From an uncultured Roseibium sp. (lineage in GTDB: Bacteria; Pseudomonadota; Alphaproteobacteria; Rhizobiales; Stappiaceae), in assembly GCF_963675985.1 (NCBI RefSeq), contig NZ_OY780958.1, positions 1,488,001 to 1,552,000 of the forward strand: a stretch of DNA of 64,000 bases. The letters are read 5' to 3'. The notes under the pieces are model-generated. The model was not told the DNA's origin, did not search any database, and saw only the letters and a list, made by a program, of their open reading frames with translations. The first letter of the stretch is position 1; each line of letters opens with the position of its first letter. Made by a program: the position numbers and the translations under genes. This document shows, piece by piece, positions 1 through 8,618 of the stretch.

Positions 1-547
1 CCTTGTAGGCGATCAGACCGGGCAGGCCCAGAACGGCGAACCAGAAGGCCGGGGCGACGACCCCGTCGGAGAAGTTCTCCGCGCACGATTCGATCGTCGC
101 CCTTGAAACGCCCGCCTCGTCGAGCGTCTGAGGATCGCGACCAACGATCATCGCAACTGCCTTGCGTCCGCCGGCAAGGCCGTCGGTTCGCAAACCGTCG
201 CGGACGGCGGCGATGTGCTGGTAGAGGCTTTTCTGGGCGAGGAAGATGGCGGCCACCAAAACTGTCAGAGCCTGGCCAAAGGGCATCAGCCGCGCGCCGT
301 AGTCGATGGCGTATCCGGTGGCGAACCCCACGCCGATCAGGATAAGGAGGGTGATCACGCCAAGAACTTTTCTACGCTCGGGTGAGAAGCCCTCTTTGTT
401 GAGAGATGCATCCAGAAAACTGATGAGCTTGCCGATCAGAACGACCGGGTGGGGCCAGCGGCGCCACAGAACGTCCGGATCGCCGATCAGGGCATCGACG
501 GCGAGCGTGGCGAACAGGAGAAAAAGCGTATCGGGAAAAAGCAGCAT
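1..547 (-). CDS. cobD: Adenosylcobinamide-phosphate synthase (CobD/CbiB), partial at window edge
   Basis: Integral membrane enzyme that joins adenosylcobyric acid to the aminopropanol arm in late cobalamin synthesis. The reading frame is open from an ATG at 547 to the window edge, giving about 182 N-terminal residues. It starts MLLFPDTLFLLFATLAVD and contains the family patterns IGDPDVLWRRWPHPVVLIG, a hydrophobic helix rich in V/I/L, and SCAENFSDGVVAPAFW near the edge, which is the conserved CbiB block. It lies 9 bp downstream of cobC on the same strand, so the two are probably co-transcribed. Naming follows the Pseudomonas denitrificans/alphaproteobacterial convention (cbiB in Salmonella). 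The C-terminal part lies outside the window. Confidence 0.93.
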   Translation of the reverse strand, partial: MLLFPDTLFLLFATLAVDALIGDPDVLWRRWPHPVVLIGKLISFLDASLNKEGFSPERRKVLGVITLLILIGVGFATGYAIDYGARLMPFGQALTVLVAAIFLAQKSLYQHIAAVRDGLRTDGLAGGRKAVAMIVGRDPQTLDEAGVSRATIESCAENFSDGVVAPAFWFAVLGLPGLIAYK

Positions 548-556
548 TTTCCCCGA

Positions 557-1558
557 TTAGAGCTCTTTCGCCGCGTCGGCAAGCGCCTGTCGGAGGCGTT
601 GAAGGTTCTCCCTCGATCCGGGCAGCCCGATGCGCATCCAGGTCGGCGCGTAGTCGAAGATCCGAGTCCAGATCCGGCGGCGGGCCAGGGCTTCGTGCAG
701 GGAGGCGGCGTTTCTCGTGCCGGCGAGTGCGAAAAGCGGTGTTCCGCCGAAGACGCTGAGCCCCTGCTCGGATAACAGGAGGGTCAGGTCGGCCATTTCA
801 TCGGCAAGGCGCCGCCGCATGGCCTCTTGCCACGTCATGTCGCTGAGAGCCTTGCGTCCGATTTCCAGCGCCGGACCGCTGACGGCCCAGCTGTCTAGAC
901 GTTCGGAAAGTCTCTGCGTGATCCGTCGCGGACCGGCAAGAAAGCCGAGGCGTAGACCGGCCAGTCCGAAAAATTTTCCGAAGGATCGCAGCACCAGGAT
1001 GTTTTCGTCGCCGATCGAGGGGAGAATACTGGCTCCGGGAACAACGTCGGCAAAGGCCTCGTCGATGATGAGAAATCCGTCGCGCGCGGCAAGGGTGCCT
1101 GAGGCAGCCTGCAGGCTGGCCCTAGGGGTCAGCCGGCCGTCCGGATTGTTCGGATTGACGACGACGGCATAGCGCGTGGTTTCGGCGATGGCTTCCAGAT
1201 ACCCGACTTCGAGCGGCTTGCGTCCGGATCGGGCCCAGGCTGCCGCATGAGAGGAATAGGTTGGGCCGACAATGGCGGCATCGCCTTCGGAAAAAAGGTC
1301 CGGCAACAAGGCAATCAGCGCCTGGGTGCCAGGTGCCGCGACCAGTCCGATATGCTCCGGGCAGGCATAGGCCTTGCGGGCGGCACCGAGCAACCGGTCG
1401 AGCGCGTTCTGCCCCGGAAGCCGTTGCCAGACGTCGCCGGCAATGGTCTCCGTTATTGGATAGGCATGGGGATTGATGCCGGTCGAAAGGTCGAGCCAGT
1501 CTTCCTCGGTTCCGCCGTAGCGGTCGATTGCAAGCGCCAGATCGCCGCCGTGGTGCAT
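557..1558 (-). CDS. cobC: Threonine-phosphate decarboxylase CobC (PLP aminotransferase fold)
   Basis: PLP-dependent enzyme of aminotransferase fold I that makes (R)-1-amino-2-propanol O-phosphate for the lower loop of cobalamin. The 333-residue protein begins MHHGGDLALAIDRYGG and has DLSTGINPHAYP, typical of CobC/CobD decarboxylases. It also has VVNPNNPDGR (PLP-ring region), IIDEAFAD (the Asp contacting the pyridine nitrogen) and LRSFGKFFGLAGLRLGF with the Schiff-base lysine. It sits directly upstream of cobD/cbiB, its expected pathway partner. I found no cobalamin riboswitch in the 360 bp upstream. A histidinol-phosphate aminotransferase is the main alternative, but context favours CobC. Confidence 0.92.
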   Translation of the reverse strand: MHHGGDLALAIDRYGGTEEDWLDLSTGINPHAYPITETIAGDVWQRLPGQNALDRLLGAARKAYACPEHIGLVAAPGTQALIALLPDLFSEGDAAIVGPTYSSHAAAWARSGRKPLEVGYLEAIAETTRYAVVVNPNNPDGRLTPRASLQAASGTLAARDGFLIIDEAFADVVPGASILPSIGDENILVLRSFGKFFGLAGLRLGFLAGPRRITQRLSERLDSWAVSGPALEIGRKALSDMTWQEAMRRRLADEMADLTLLLSEQGLSVFGGTPLFALAGTRNAASLHEALARRRIWTRIFDYAPTWMRIGLPGSRENLQRLRQALADAAKEL

Positions 1559-1920
1559 AGTCCTGTCTCTGTGTTCCGTATCAAGGCTTTGCGTTATCTA
1601 GTCGATTTGCCGGGCAGAAGTACAGATCCGGCTGCGGCATGAATTTGTCCGCATACGAATGAAATCGGAGGAGGGGCGATACAGCAGATCATTCATAGGG
1701 GGTGGAACGGTAAATACGGAGACCACACTTGGGGTGCGGACCCATACAATTCTGCTTTCAGGCGTCGATCCGATAATGCCAATCGAGAAAAAGCCTGCGG
1801 AACCATGGCTCTGCATGATGCAAACCCTTTGATGCGGCTCTCCATAGCCGGATTGACGATCCTTCGGATCGACCTGGAATCAGAATTGTAAGGGTCCGTG
1901 CGCGCGTCCCGCCCAAAACC
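1559..1920. other. Intergenic region without recognised gene
   Basis: This 362-bp stretch separates the 3' end of the hydrolase gene from the start of cobC, both on the minus strand. Small open frames here have no recognisable content. A short perfect hairpin (CGATCC-TTC-GGATCG) lies at 1857-1871 but has no T-run. No B12-box sequence was seen on either strand, so the cob genes do not show a visible cobalamin riboswitch here. Confidence 0.5.
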
Positions 1921-2952
1921 CTATCGCCGTGAGAAAAATCCATCGACTGTTGCGATGATCAAGTCATGTTTTGCTGCGCGTTGGGCACCACCATTCCTGC
2001 AGATGATCTCATCGCCGGGTTCTTCCAGTTTCAGGATCTCAAATCCGCCTGGTTTGCACTCTCCCAGGAAATCGAAATGGGAGAGTGTTTCGGGTTCTAC
2101 GTACATTGCGATCTTCGGCGGAAGAGCCTGGATCAAGGCTCGGGATTCGATGTCGAGTTTCAGACCTGAATCCATCAGCGATGCCCCGAATACCAGCATG
2201 GGTTTGCGCACTTGACCCAAGCTCGCCTTGGAAAAACTCTGCGTTCCGCCAAGGTCAAACGTCGCGAAAGCCTCGATCCGGGGATCGGAAAGATCGGCCT
2301 CCATCTGCACGATGTCTTCGGCTGTGCGCGCAATGTCCCAGTCCGCGAGAATATTGCAGGTCAACTCCTCCGGGTTTTTGTCGCAGAAGCGCTTCAACCC
2401 CGACGCGTCATACCGGGCTCCTGCCAAAAGTGCTGCAGTAAATCCCCCAAGCGAATGACCAGCCACGAAGACCCGGGCCGGATCGACAAGCGCCGACAAT
2501 TTTGCTGATGTCGTCGCATAGTCTATCACGCGGGAAATGTCCTTTGGCCGCTCCCAAAGCTGACGGCGTTGATCCGGATCGCGTGACCAGGTGGACGTGC
2601 CCGGATGATTGATCGCGGCGACAACGTAACCCCGCCTGGCCATCGCAGCCGCGAACCATGCCTGATTGTCGACATTGCCGAACATACCGTGGGACACCAC
2701 CACGAGCGGAAACTGCCCGTCGATGGGAAGAGCATTCCTGACGACGGGAGTTCCAACCCAGACCGCACTTTTGAAGTCGTCGTGCCGTGGACCCGTGGCT
2801 TCGGTCGGAAACCAAAGACGTCCCTTCAGATCACGCTGGCCTTCTGTGTCCGGGATATTCAATTCGGTCATGCCGGCCTGATAGGACTGAGCTGACGCCG
2901 GTACAACGTATGCAGCAAGTGCTGCGGCAAAGATGAGGGCGAACCGTTTCAT
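1921..2952 (-). CDS. Exported alpha/beta hydrolase (dienelactone hydrolase/PAF-acetylhydrolase-like)
   Basis: Predicted periplasmic serine hydrolase of the alpha/beta fold; the substrate is unknown. From the ATG at 2952 the protein is 343 residues. It begins MKRFALIFAAALAAYVVPASAQ, a clear Sec signal peptide with an ASA cleavage site, so the 12 extra upstream residues of the longer frame are probably not used. The sequence shows VVVSHGMFGN (oxyanion-hole strand) and VAGHSLGG with the nucleophilic Ser near residue 167. A His is found near the C-terminus in LSHFDF. The early part, IPDTEGQRDLKGRLWFPT, resembles predicted dienelactone hydrolases (COG4188-like). It is transcribed divergently from an AraC-type regulator 128 bp away. 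Confidence 0.8.
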   Translation of the reverse strand: MKRFALIFAAALAAYVVPASAQSYQAGMTELNIPDTEGQRDLKGRLWFPTEATGPRHDDFKSAVWVGTPVVRNALPIDGQFPLVVVSHGMFGNVDNQAWFAAAMARRGYVVAAINHPGTSTWSRDPDQRRQLWERPKDISRVIDYATTSAKLSALVDPARVFVAGHSLGGFTAALLAGARYDASGLKRFCDKNPEELTCNILADWDIARTAEDIVQMEADLSDPRIEAFATFDLGGTQSFSKASLGQVRKPMLVFGASLMDSGLKLDIESRALIQALPPKIAMYVEPETLSHFDFLGECKPGGFEILKLEEPGDEIICRNGGAQRAAKHDLIIATVDGFFSRR

Positions 2953-3080
2953 CGTAATCTCCGCGGATTGTTGTCGTTGCCCTGACAACTGAGCGTCTAT
3001 CCAAATTGAAGCAACGGTTTGCGCTGGCTATACCTGTCCTTGATCCTGATGCAGGACAGATTCGGATTGAAAGAGGACAG

Positions 3081-4139
3081 ATGGACGCCCCTACGCTCGT
3101 CAAACTTCCATTGCCGATGCTGACTGCGCTCTTGTCCTGCGTGATTGCCATGCTGGTGTGGCGTTTGGAATTGGGCGTCAGGCGGGCCACTGCAACATTC
3201 TTTGCCTTGTTCGCTCTGTGCGCTGTCGAAGCACTCCTCGTTGGGTTGAGGTTCGGCTATGGAATCGAAACTCTGATACCCGTGCAACGCACGCTGCCTT
3301 TGTTGCTGGGTCCCTTGATGTATCTGGGATTTGCAGCGTTTGCCGTTGACGCCCGTACATTCCGTAAGATCATGGCCTGTCATCTGGCGGCACCAATCAT
3401 CGTGCTGGCGGTGTTTTGGCTCATTGTTGAGGATTGGCGCGCTCTCGATTTGGTATTCAGTGCCAGCTATCTGTTCTATAGCGTTGCGTTGTTCCGTCTC
3501 TGGCGTAAAGGTCCCGATGTGTTGACCTACGCCCGGCTGGACGTGGCACGCCGCCTGTCCGACTGGATCCTGCGGGGTATCGGACTGCTGGTCTTTATCC
3601 TGGCTTTGGATGCCACGATCGCGCTCGATTTTGCGCTGAACCAGGGCGCCCATGCAGCCGTGTTGATTTCGTACGGAACTGCCCCGCTTGTCGTCATCCT
3701 GCTGGCGGTCCTCGTCAAATTGCCGTCAATTCTGTCCGATGCTGACAGGAAAGCGTATGCGGTAAAGACAGTGGACATCACGGATAGCGAGACGGTCGGC
3801 CGACTGGAGGAACTCATGCTGAATGATCAGCTCTTTCTGGACCCCGGTCTTACGGTTCAACGCCTTGCCAAGCGCCTTCATCTACCCGCCCGCAAGGTGT
3901 CCGCGGCAGTCAATAAGGCGAAAGGCATGAACGTATCGCAGTACGTAAACGAATTTCGGCTTGCCTATGCGGCAGATCTTCTTGTGAGTGGAAATGAAAG
4001 CGTTTCAGGAATTGCGGAAAGATCCGGTTTCATGACGCGATCAAATTTTTATCGAGAGTTCCAACGCGTTTATGATCAGTCGCCGACAGAATACCGGAGC
4101 ACAGGACCGCTCGCCAACAGCCAGCCGACAACGGGATGA
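3081..4139 (+). CDS. Membrane-anchored AraC-family transcriptional regulator
   Basis: Predicted transcription factor with an N-terminal integral membrane half and a C-terminal AraC/XylS DNA-binding domain. The chosen ATG at 3081 has the ribosome site AAGAGGA about 5 bases upstream and gives 352 residues; an in-frame start at 3006 is less likely. Residues ~10-215 hold about six or seven hydrophobic helices, for example LLSCVIAMLVWRLELG and LLLGPLMYLGFAAFAV. The last ~100 residues carry two helix-turn-helix units: LTVQRLAKRLHLPARKVSAA and SVSGIAERSGFMTRSNFYRE, ending in the usual SPTEYR. The ligand is unknown. The divergent exported hydrolase is the obvious candidate target (inference). Confidence 0.85.
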   Translation: MDAPTLVKLPLPMLTALLSCVIAMLVWRLELGVRRATATFFALFALCAVEALLVGLRFGYGIETLIPVQRTLPLLLGPLMYLGFAAFAVDARTFRKIMACHLAAPIIVLAVFWLIVEDWRALDLVFSASYLFYSVALFRLWRKGPDVLTYARLDVARRLSDWILRGIGLLVFILALDATIALDFALNQGAHAAVLISYGTAPLVVILLAVLVKLPSILSDADRKAYAVKTVDITDSETVGRLEELMLNDQLFLDPGLTVQRLAKRLHLPARKVSAAVNKAKGMNVSQYVNEFRLAYAADLLVSGNESVSGIAERSGFMTRSNFYREFQRVYDQSPTEYRSTGPLANSQPTTG

Positions 4140-4239
4140 AGCTGAGTTACGATCCGCACCTGGTGGTCCCTGCAGAGAACGGCACGATTGCGCCCGGTGT
4201 GCTTGACGCTTCGCTGCGTACGAATGGCGGCCATCGACC

Positions 4240-5052
4240 TCAGGCACTCTTCGCCTTTTGAGCCACGAGGCAGTAGCTCATTGGAATCTGTGCGGCGCGT
4301 CCCTCGTAGATGTCATACTCCGGCTCACGGATGGTGTGCCCGTATTCCTTCAGCTCAACGATACCGAGCCCTGATTGAGCGCAGGCCGTAATGATCTCGC
4401 CAAGCGGATGAATGAACCAGTAACCCGTCTCACTTTCACCGTGGTCCTTGCCGTCATAGGTGATCGCTTCGGTGACCTCTTGCGGGCGTCGCTCGAAATA
4501 ACTGAAAGAAGGCTCGAATGGCGTGACGCTGCCTGGGTCGAAAACTTCCAGAAACGGATGCGTTTCGTAAATGACCAGCCGCCCGCCAGGTGCGAGCAGT
4601 CCGGAAGTGACGCGGAAAAACTCTGGCAGGTCTGGCATCCAGTTGAGAACGCCGATGGTAATGAGGGCGAGGTCGAACTGGCCGATACCCGGAGGCAGGT
4701 CGTAGATATCTGCTTCAAGCAGGCGGAGATCGAGACCAGCGGCATCACCGAGTTGCTTTGCTTGAGCAAGGAAGCCGCCCGACTGGTCGATCCCCATTTC
4801 GGCGCGGATGCCAAGGGACGCGAGTGAAATCAACTCGCGGGCATTGTTGCAACCGATCTGCACAGCGGATTTTCCCTTGAGATCAAGCCCATTTAAAATG
4901 GAAGTCAGAAAAGGGTCGAGCACCGAGAACCCTGGTTGGGCCGCGCTCGCAAGAAGCTGCTCCCAATGATCTCCTTTTCCGTGCAACGGAGCAGATGCAT
5001 TCCACGCAGCCCGGTTTGCCGCGGTGATTTCATTTTGGCTGATTTCAGTCAT
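4240..5052 (-). CDS. Class I SAM-dependent methyltransferase of unknown substrate
   Basis: A 270-residue protein with a Rossmann methyltransferase core. The SAM-binding motif I is VQIGCNNARELISLA near residues 62-76. It is followed by an acidic residue region MGIDQSGGFLAQAKQLG, a post-motif II patch LLEADIYDLP, and LALITIGVLNWMPDLPEFF with LLAPGGRLVIYETHPF. The N-terminus NRAAWNASAPLH is common in uncharacterised methyltransferases of the UbiE/type-11 group. No operon partner is visible. The neighbouring regulator converges on it from the other strand with about 100 bp between. The substrate cannot be inferred. Confidence 0.82.
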   Translation of the reverse strand: MTEISQNEITAANRAAWNASAPLHGKGDHWEQLLASAAQPGFSVLDPFLTSILNGLDLKGKSAVQIGCNNARELISLASLGIRAEMGIDQSGGFLAQAKQLGDAAGLDLRLLEADIYDLPPGIGQFDLALITIGVLNWMPDLPEFFRVTSGLLAPGGRLVIYETHPFLEVFDPGSVTPFEPSFSYFERRPQEVTEAITYDGKDHGESETGYWFIHPLGEIITACAQSGLGIVELKEYGHTIREPEYDIYEGRAAQIPMSYCLVAQKAKSA

Positions 5053-5441
5053 CTTGGGCGCCGTTGCTTGATCTGTCTAACTTGCGAGATTTGAAGGTAG
5101 ACGTTCAACAGGAAGTGTTGAAGGGCGAATTTATACGCGTTGCCTCCAACAGCCACCAGTGCAGCAAACGTCCGCTGGCCACACAAATATCAGCAAGCCA
5201 TGCCCCAACTTCGGTCGATTTAGGGTAGTTCGGATCAGTTACAATTAGCGGTTCTGGGCTTGGGTTTTGTCGGCAATTGATCGAAAACCATTCAAGCTCT
5301 AAACAGGATTGCAATTTTAGAGAGCTGGGATTCGCCCCTAAAGCCTATGGGCTGACAATAGGTTATCCGGGTACGAAAAATGCCTCCGTTTCGCAAAATC
5401 GCGATGGGCTTTTTCTTTTAAAAACAATGTCTTAAAGGTGA
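5053..5441. other. Intergenic region before tRNA-Cys
   Basis: About 390 bp between the methyltransferase start and tRNA-Cys, and the base composition is AT-richer than the surroundings. A 69-codon minus-strand frame at 5105-5314 has no recognisable motif and is not called. The only structured element seen is the hairpin at 5375-5415 described separately. Confidence 0.4.
5375..5415 (-). terminator. Probable intrinsic terminator of tRNA-Cys
   Basis: Read on the minus strand, downstream of tRNA-Cys, the sequence runs AAAAAGCC, an inner TCGC/GCGA stem, then GGCATTTTT. The symmetric A and T runs make it potentially bidirectional. The stem is imperfect, so confidence is moderate. Confidence 0.5.
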
Positions 5442-5515
5442 TGGAGGCCTCTGCCGGAATCGAACCGGCGTACACGGATTTGCAATCCGCTGCGTCACCA
5501 CTCCGCCAAGAGGCC
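5442..5515 (-). tRNA. tRNA-Cys (GCA), CCA encoded
   Basis: Minus-strand cloverleaf. The acceptor strands GGCCTCT and AGAGGCC pair fully. The discriminator is U as expected for tRNA-Cys, and CCA is encoded at 5442-5444. The anticodon arm GGATT-GCA-AATCC gives anticodon GCA. The T arm GCCGGTTCGATTCCGGC is canonical. Length is 74 nt with CCA. Confidence 0.96.
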
Positions 5516-5784
5516 GTGAGACGCGCTGTATCAATCACTTGGCGCCTCGTGTCAAGCCGGTGTTCGGGGTTTATCCAAAATGCTGAGGTGGCGGCATGGT
5601 TGCAGTGTCGTTCCTGAATGCGGGCATGCGGGCTGTCGGGCCACGCAGTCCGGATTTCAGACACCGCACAGAAGCATGTGGCGCGCCTCTTGCGGTGCAT
5701 TGATGCCAACAGATGCTTGTCAGTCCGGTTCCGGATCGTTAATGAACCAGAGGAGAGAGGCCGGCAATCAAGATGAGGGTCGAT

Positions 5785-6447
5785 ATGACTGACTTTGCAC
5801 AGTCCCGCAGGCGTATGGTGGACAACCAGCTGCGTACCAACGATGTCACGGATCATCGCATTCTGGATGCGATGGAAGACGTGCCTCGGGAACGCTTCCT
5901 GCCGGCTTCGAAGCGTGCGATTGCCTATATCGACGAAGACCTGCCGATGGGCTCGGAAGGGGCCGGCCGTTACCTGATGAAACCGCATGTCTTCGGCAAG
6001 CTGGTCCAGCTGGCCGAAGTCCGGCCCGATGACGTGGTTCTGGTCATCGGCACAGGATCCGGGTACAGCGCGGCCGTTCTGTCCAAGCTGGCGGCTTCTG
6101 TCGTTGCCGTCGAGGAAGACAGCGATCTGGCAAAGGCCGCAGGCGAGACACTCGTGGAACTCGGCATCGAAAATGCAGCGGTCGTGGAAGGTGTTCTCGC
6201 GGCGGGCTGTGCCTCCGAAGGGCCTTACGACGTGATTGTCGTCGACGGGGCTGTCGACCAGTTGCCGGAAGGCCTGCTGAAGCAATTGAAGATCGGCGGT
6301 CGCCTGGTCGTGATCGAGGGCAGGGGCGGGGCCGCGGCCGCGCGGCTCTATCGGTCCTCCGGCGATGCAATCAGCAGCCGCTTCGCGTTCAATGCCTCGG
6401 CCTCCGTTCTGCCCGGTTTCGAAAAGGCGCCTGAATTCGTCTTCTGA
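5785..6447 (+). CDS. pcm: Protein-L-isoaspartate O-methyltransferase
   Basis: SAM-dependent repair enzyme that methylates isoaspartyl residues in damaged proteins. The ATG at 5785 (MTDFAQSRRRMVDNQLRTND) is preferred over an in-frame ATG at 5773, because the bases around the earlier ATG form the GAGGG ribosome site. The protein is 220 residues. It has the N-terminal family block MVDNQLRTNDVTDHRILDAM, PRERFLP, and the SAM motif VLVIGTGSGYSAAVLSKLA, followed by VVAVEED and VIVVDGAVDQLPEGLL. The pcm-tolC order is common in Rhizobiales. The usual PIMT motif GSG[YW] is intact, so the enzyme is probably active. Confidence 0.93.
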   Translation: MTDFAQSRRRMVDNQLRTNDVTDHRILDAMEDVPRERFLPASKRAIAYIDEDLPMGSEGAGRYLMKPHVFGKLVQLAEVRPDDVVLVIGTGSGYSAAVLSKLAASVVAVEEDSDLAKAAGETLVELGIENAAVVEGVLAAGCASEGPYDVIVVDGAVDQLPEGLLKQLKIGGRLVVIEGRGGAAAARLYRSSGDAISSRFAFNASASVLPGFEKAPEFVF

Positions 6448-6660
6448 GATTGCTTCTTGTCTCTTGGGAGCGCTCGGGTCGAAAGCCTCGCCTGACGGGA
6501 GAAGCTGCGGCTAAGTCCTTGCGGGATGGATCAATAGCCGTCGCGCATCTGTTGCTCATTGGCCTCAGTCGCGATTTTAATCGCCTGTTCACAGTCTTAG
6601 AGAAGCCTTTGGCCGGTTCATGTGGTTGCGAACTTGCACCGGGCAGTTTACCAAAAGATC

Positions 6661-6918
6661 AGGCTGAGGACTCATATTCTGAGGCTGTGAAGTGACGGAT
6701 GGCAAAAACCCGGCGTAACCCGATTTCCGATAACGCAAGCCGTTGTCTAGAAAATGGGAAACGCTTGAAGTTTTGTGTGTTCGGTGTGCGGAAAACGGAT
6801 TGATCAAGTCGAACGCGTGTTGGAATGGCCGAAGAGTGCCGTTGTCGGTCCTTCGTGGCGTTTCTGATCACCAGAATGATTCGTTTCCGAACTTGGCTCC
6901 GAATATGAGTCCTCAGTC
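6661..6918. mobile_element. Short inverted-repeat-bounded element (MITE-like), between pcm and tolC
   Basis: CTGAGGACTCATATTC at 6664-6679 recurs as its exact reverse complement at 6901-6916, and the similarity extends a few bases on each side (GAG on the inner flank). The two 16-bp arms face each other about 220 bp apart. This is the layout of a miniature transposable element or IS remnant. No transposase fragment was recognised inside on either strand, and no target-site duplication is obvious at the ends. The inner sequence has no convincing gene. The right arm ends ~40 bp before the tolC start, so the element probably supplies or displaces tolC promoter sequence. Confidence 0.5.
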
Positions 6919-6955
6919 TTAAAAAAGGGTGTCGTATCCGCGCAGGGAGCAACAG

Positions 6956-8344
6956 GTGGTATTGCGTTCAATCAAGAGGTCCGCAGCGTTTGGTCTCGCG
7001 GTGGTATTGGTCTCGGGGACAATGTTGTCCGGCATGGGTATTTCGGCCGCCATGGCCGAAACGATCGAAGAAGCTCTGGCTTTCGCCTATTCCAACAATC
7101 CGACTTTGAATTCAGCGCGCGCCCAACTGCGCGGTGTCGACGAAAATGTGCCGCAGGCACTCTCCGGCTGGCGTCCGACAGCAACCTTGTCTGCTGACGC
7201 CGGGTGGACCCGCTCAAGCGCGCTTGGCGCGGAAGCCTATCGCAACAACGCGAGCATTTCGCTTTCCGTCAGCCAGGCTCTGTTTCGCGGTTTCCGGACT
7301 GTCAATTCAACGCGGCAGGCGGAAGCGATCGTCAAGGCGCAACGTGAAAGTCTGAGTTCGACGGAACAGGACGTTCTGCTGTCCGCCGCTCAAGCTTATG
7401 TGGATGTGATCCGCGATACGGCGCTCGTCTCGCTGCAGCGCAGCGATCTGCAGTTCCTGACCGAGCAGGTTCGTGCCGCGAAGGATCGGTTCGACGTTGG
7501 TGAGGGGACCCGGACAGATGTCTCCCAGTCCGTGGCGCGTCAGGCGGAAGCCCAGGCGAACCTGAATACGGCGATGGCGAACTTGAATACCAGCCGGGCT
7601 GTTTACCGGCAGGTCGTCGGGATTGAAGCCAAGAATCTCTCGGCCAACACCACGATCAATGCGCTGGTTCCCGGTTCGATCGAAGCCGCGCTGCAGGCCA
7701 GCGAAACGGCCCAGCCGCTGATCCGGCAGTCGCAGCATCTGGTCGATGCGGCGATTTTCAATACCAAGGCGATCGAGGGCGAACTTCTGCCGACCGTGTC
7801 CCTGAACGGCAATGTGTCGCGAAACTGGCGTCCGTCCACCACGGTGTCCCAGTCCAATTCCGCGGCGGTCTACGGCTCGGTCAGCATTCCGCTCTATCAG
7901 GGGGGGGGCGTGTCGTCACGCGTTCGGCAGGCCAAGGAAGAATTGGGCCAGGCCCGCTTGCAACTGGACGTGGTGCGCGACCAGATCCGGGCCAATGTCA
8001 TTTCGGCCTGGGGCAACTATCAGGCCGCCAGTGCATCGATCAAGGCCGCCAAGGCGGCGGTCGAAGCCCAGAAACTTGCGCTGGAAGGCGTGATCGAGGA
8101 ACAGCGCGTCGGTCAGCGAACGACCCTGGACGTCCTGGATGCCCAGCGCGAGCTGGTCAACCAGCGCGTGGGGCTGGTGACCGCGCAGCGTAACCGGATC
8201 GTCGGCGGCTATCAGCTGGTGTCGGCCATCGGCAAGCTGGACGCTGTCACTCTGGGGTTGAACGTCGCCCAGTACCGGCCGAAGGAACACTACAAGGCGG
8301 TTCGCGACAAATGGTTCGGCCTTCGGACGCCGGACGGCCGGTAA
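6956..8344 (+). CDS. tolC: TolC family outer membrane efflux channel
   Basis: Outer membrane/periplasmic channel tunnel for type I secretion and RND-type efflux. A GTG at 6956 with AGGGAG 6 bases upstream is the best start (462 residues); a GTG at 6929 lacks a spaced ribosome site. A signal peptide (GLAVVLVSGTMLSGMGISAAMA) ends before ETIEEALAFAYSNNPTLNSA, the usual TolC N-terminus. Two OEP repeats follow with long coiled-coil helices, including LYQGGGVSSRVRQAKEEL and GQRTTLDVLDAQRELV, the hallmark near the second helical hairpin. A GC-rich hairpin terminator follows. The inverted-repeat element lies just upstream. Confidence 0.93.
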   Translation: MVLRSIKRSAAFGLAVVLVSGTMLSGMGISAAMAETIEEALAFAYSNNPTLNSARAQLRGVDENVPQALSGWRPTATLSADAGWTRSSALGAEAYRNNASISLSVSQALFRGFRTVNSTRQAEAIVKAQRESLSSTEQDVLLSAAQAYVDVIRDTALVSLQRSDLQFLTEQVRAAKDRFDVGEGTRTDVSQSVARQAEAQANLNTAMANLNTSRAVYRQVVGIEAKNLSANTTINALVPGSIEAALQASETAQPLIRQSQHLVDAAIFNTKAIEGELLPTVSLNGNVSRNWRPSTTVSQSNSAAVYGSVSIPLYQGGGVSSRVRQAKEELGQARLQLDVVRDQIRANVISAWGNYQAASASIKAAKAAVEAQKLALEGVIEEQRVGQRTTLDVLDAQRELVNQRVGLVTAQRNRIVGGYQLVSAIGKLDAVTLGLNVAQYRPKEHYKAVRDKWFGLRTPDGR

Positions 8345-8354
8345 GCCGGATAAA

Positions 8355-8388
8355 GGCCGCGCCGGTTCCGGACCGGGCGGCCGATTTT
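8355..8388 (+). terminator. Probable intrinsic terminator of tolC
   Basis: GGCCG...CCGG pairs with CCGG...CGGCC around a TTCCGGA loop, followed by ATTTTGTT. It lies 10 bp after the tolC stop codon. Confidence 0.6.
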
Positions 8389-8618
8389 GTTCATTACCTG
8401 CAAGCCTTTCCTAACCAACCTCGGCGGAAGCGCTCCAATTGAGCTGCGGCACGTGGCAGAATTGCGCATGGAATGAACCAAAAAAGGGGATAAGGCGGTC
8501 AGGTTACGGACTGTTCCTTTTCGCTGAGCCAATTAGCCTTCTATAATTTCGGTTAATGAATCGTTCAGACATTTTCTGGGCGATTCGGGTAGTTGCCGAT
8601 TTGTATCTGGGGGTTTTC

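Noticed and set aside
1559..1920. Possible cobalamin riboswitch upstream of cobC
   Set aside because: No B12-box or conserved GCCACTG-type core could be found on the minus strand.
2997..3653. 218-codon frame antisense to the AraC-type regulator
   Set aside because: Gln/His-rich translation without domains; opposite a well-supported regulator.
5338..6285. 315-codon minus-strand frame covering tRNA-Cys and the start of pcm
   Set aside because: It overlaps a certain tRNA and most of pcm, and has no recognisable domain.
6659..6952. 97-codon minus-strand frame inside the MITE-like element, considered as a transposase remnant
   Set aside because: No DDE motif or similarity to a transposase could be recognised by eye; it is left as unexplained sequence of the element.
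8530..8590. CtrA-type TTAA-N7-TTAA site before popZ (TTAATGAATCGTTCAG)
   Set aside because: The second half is TTCA and not TTAA; one partial match in this much sequence is expected by chance.
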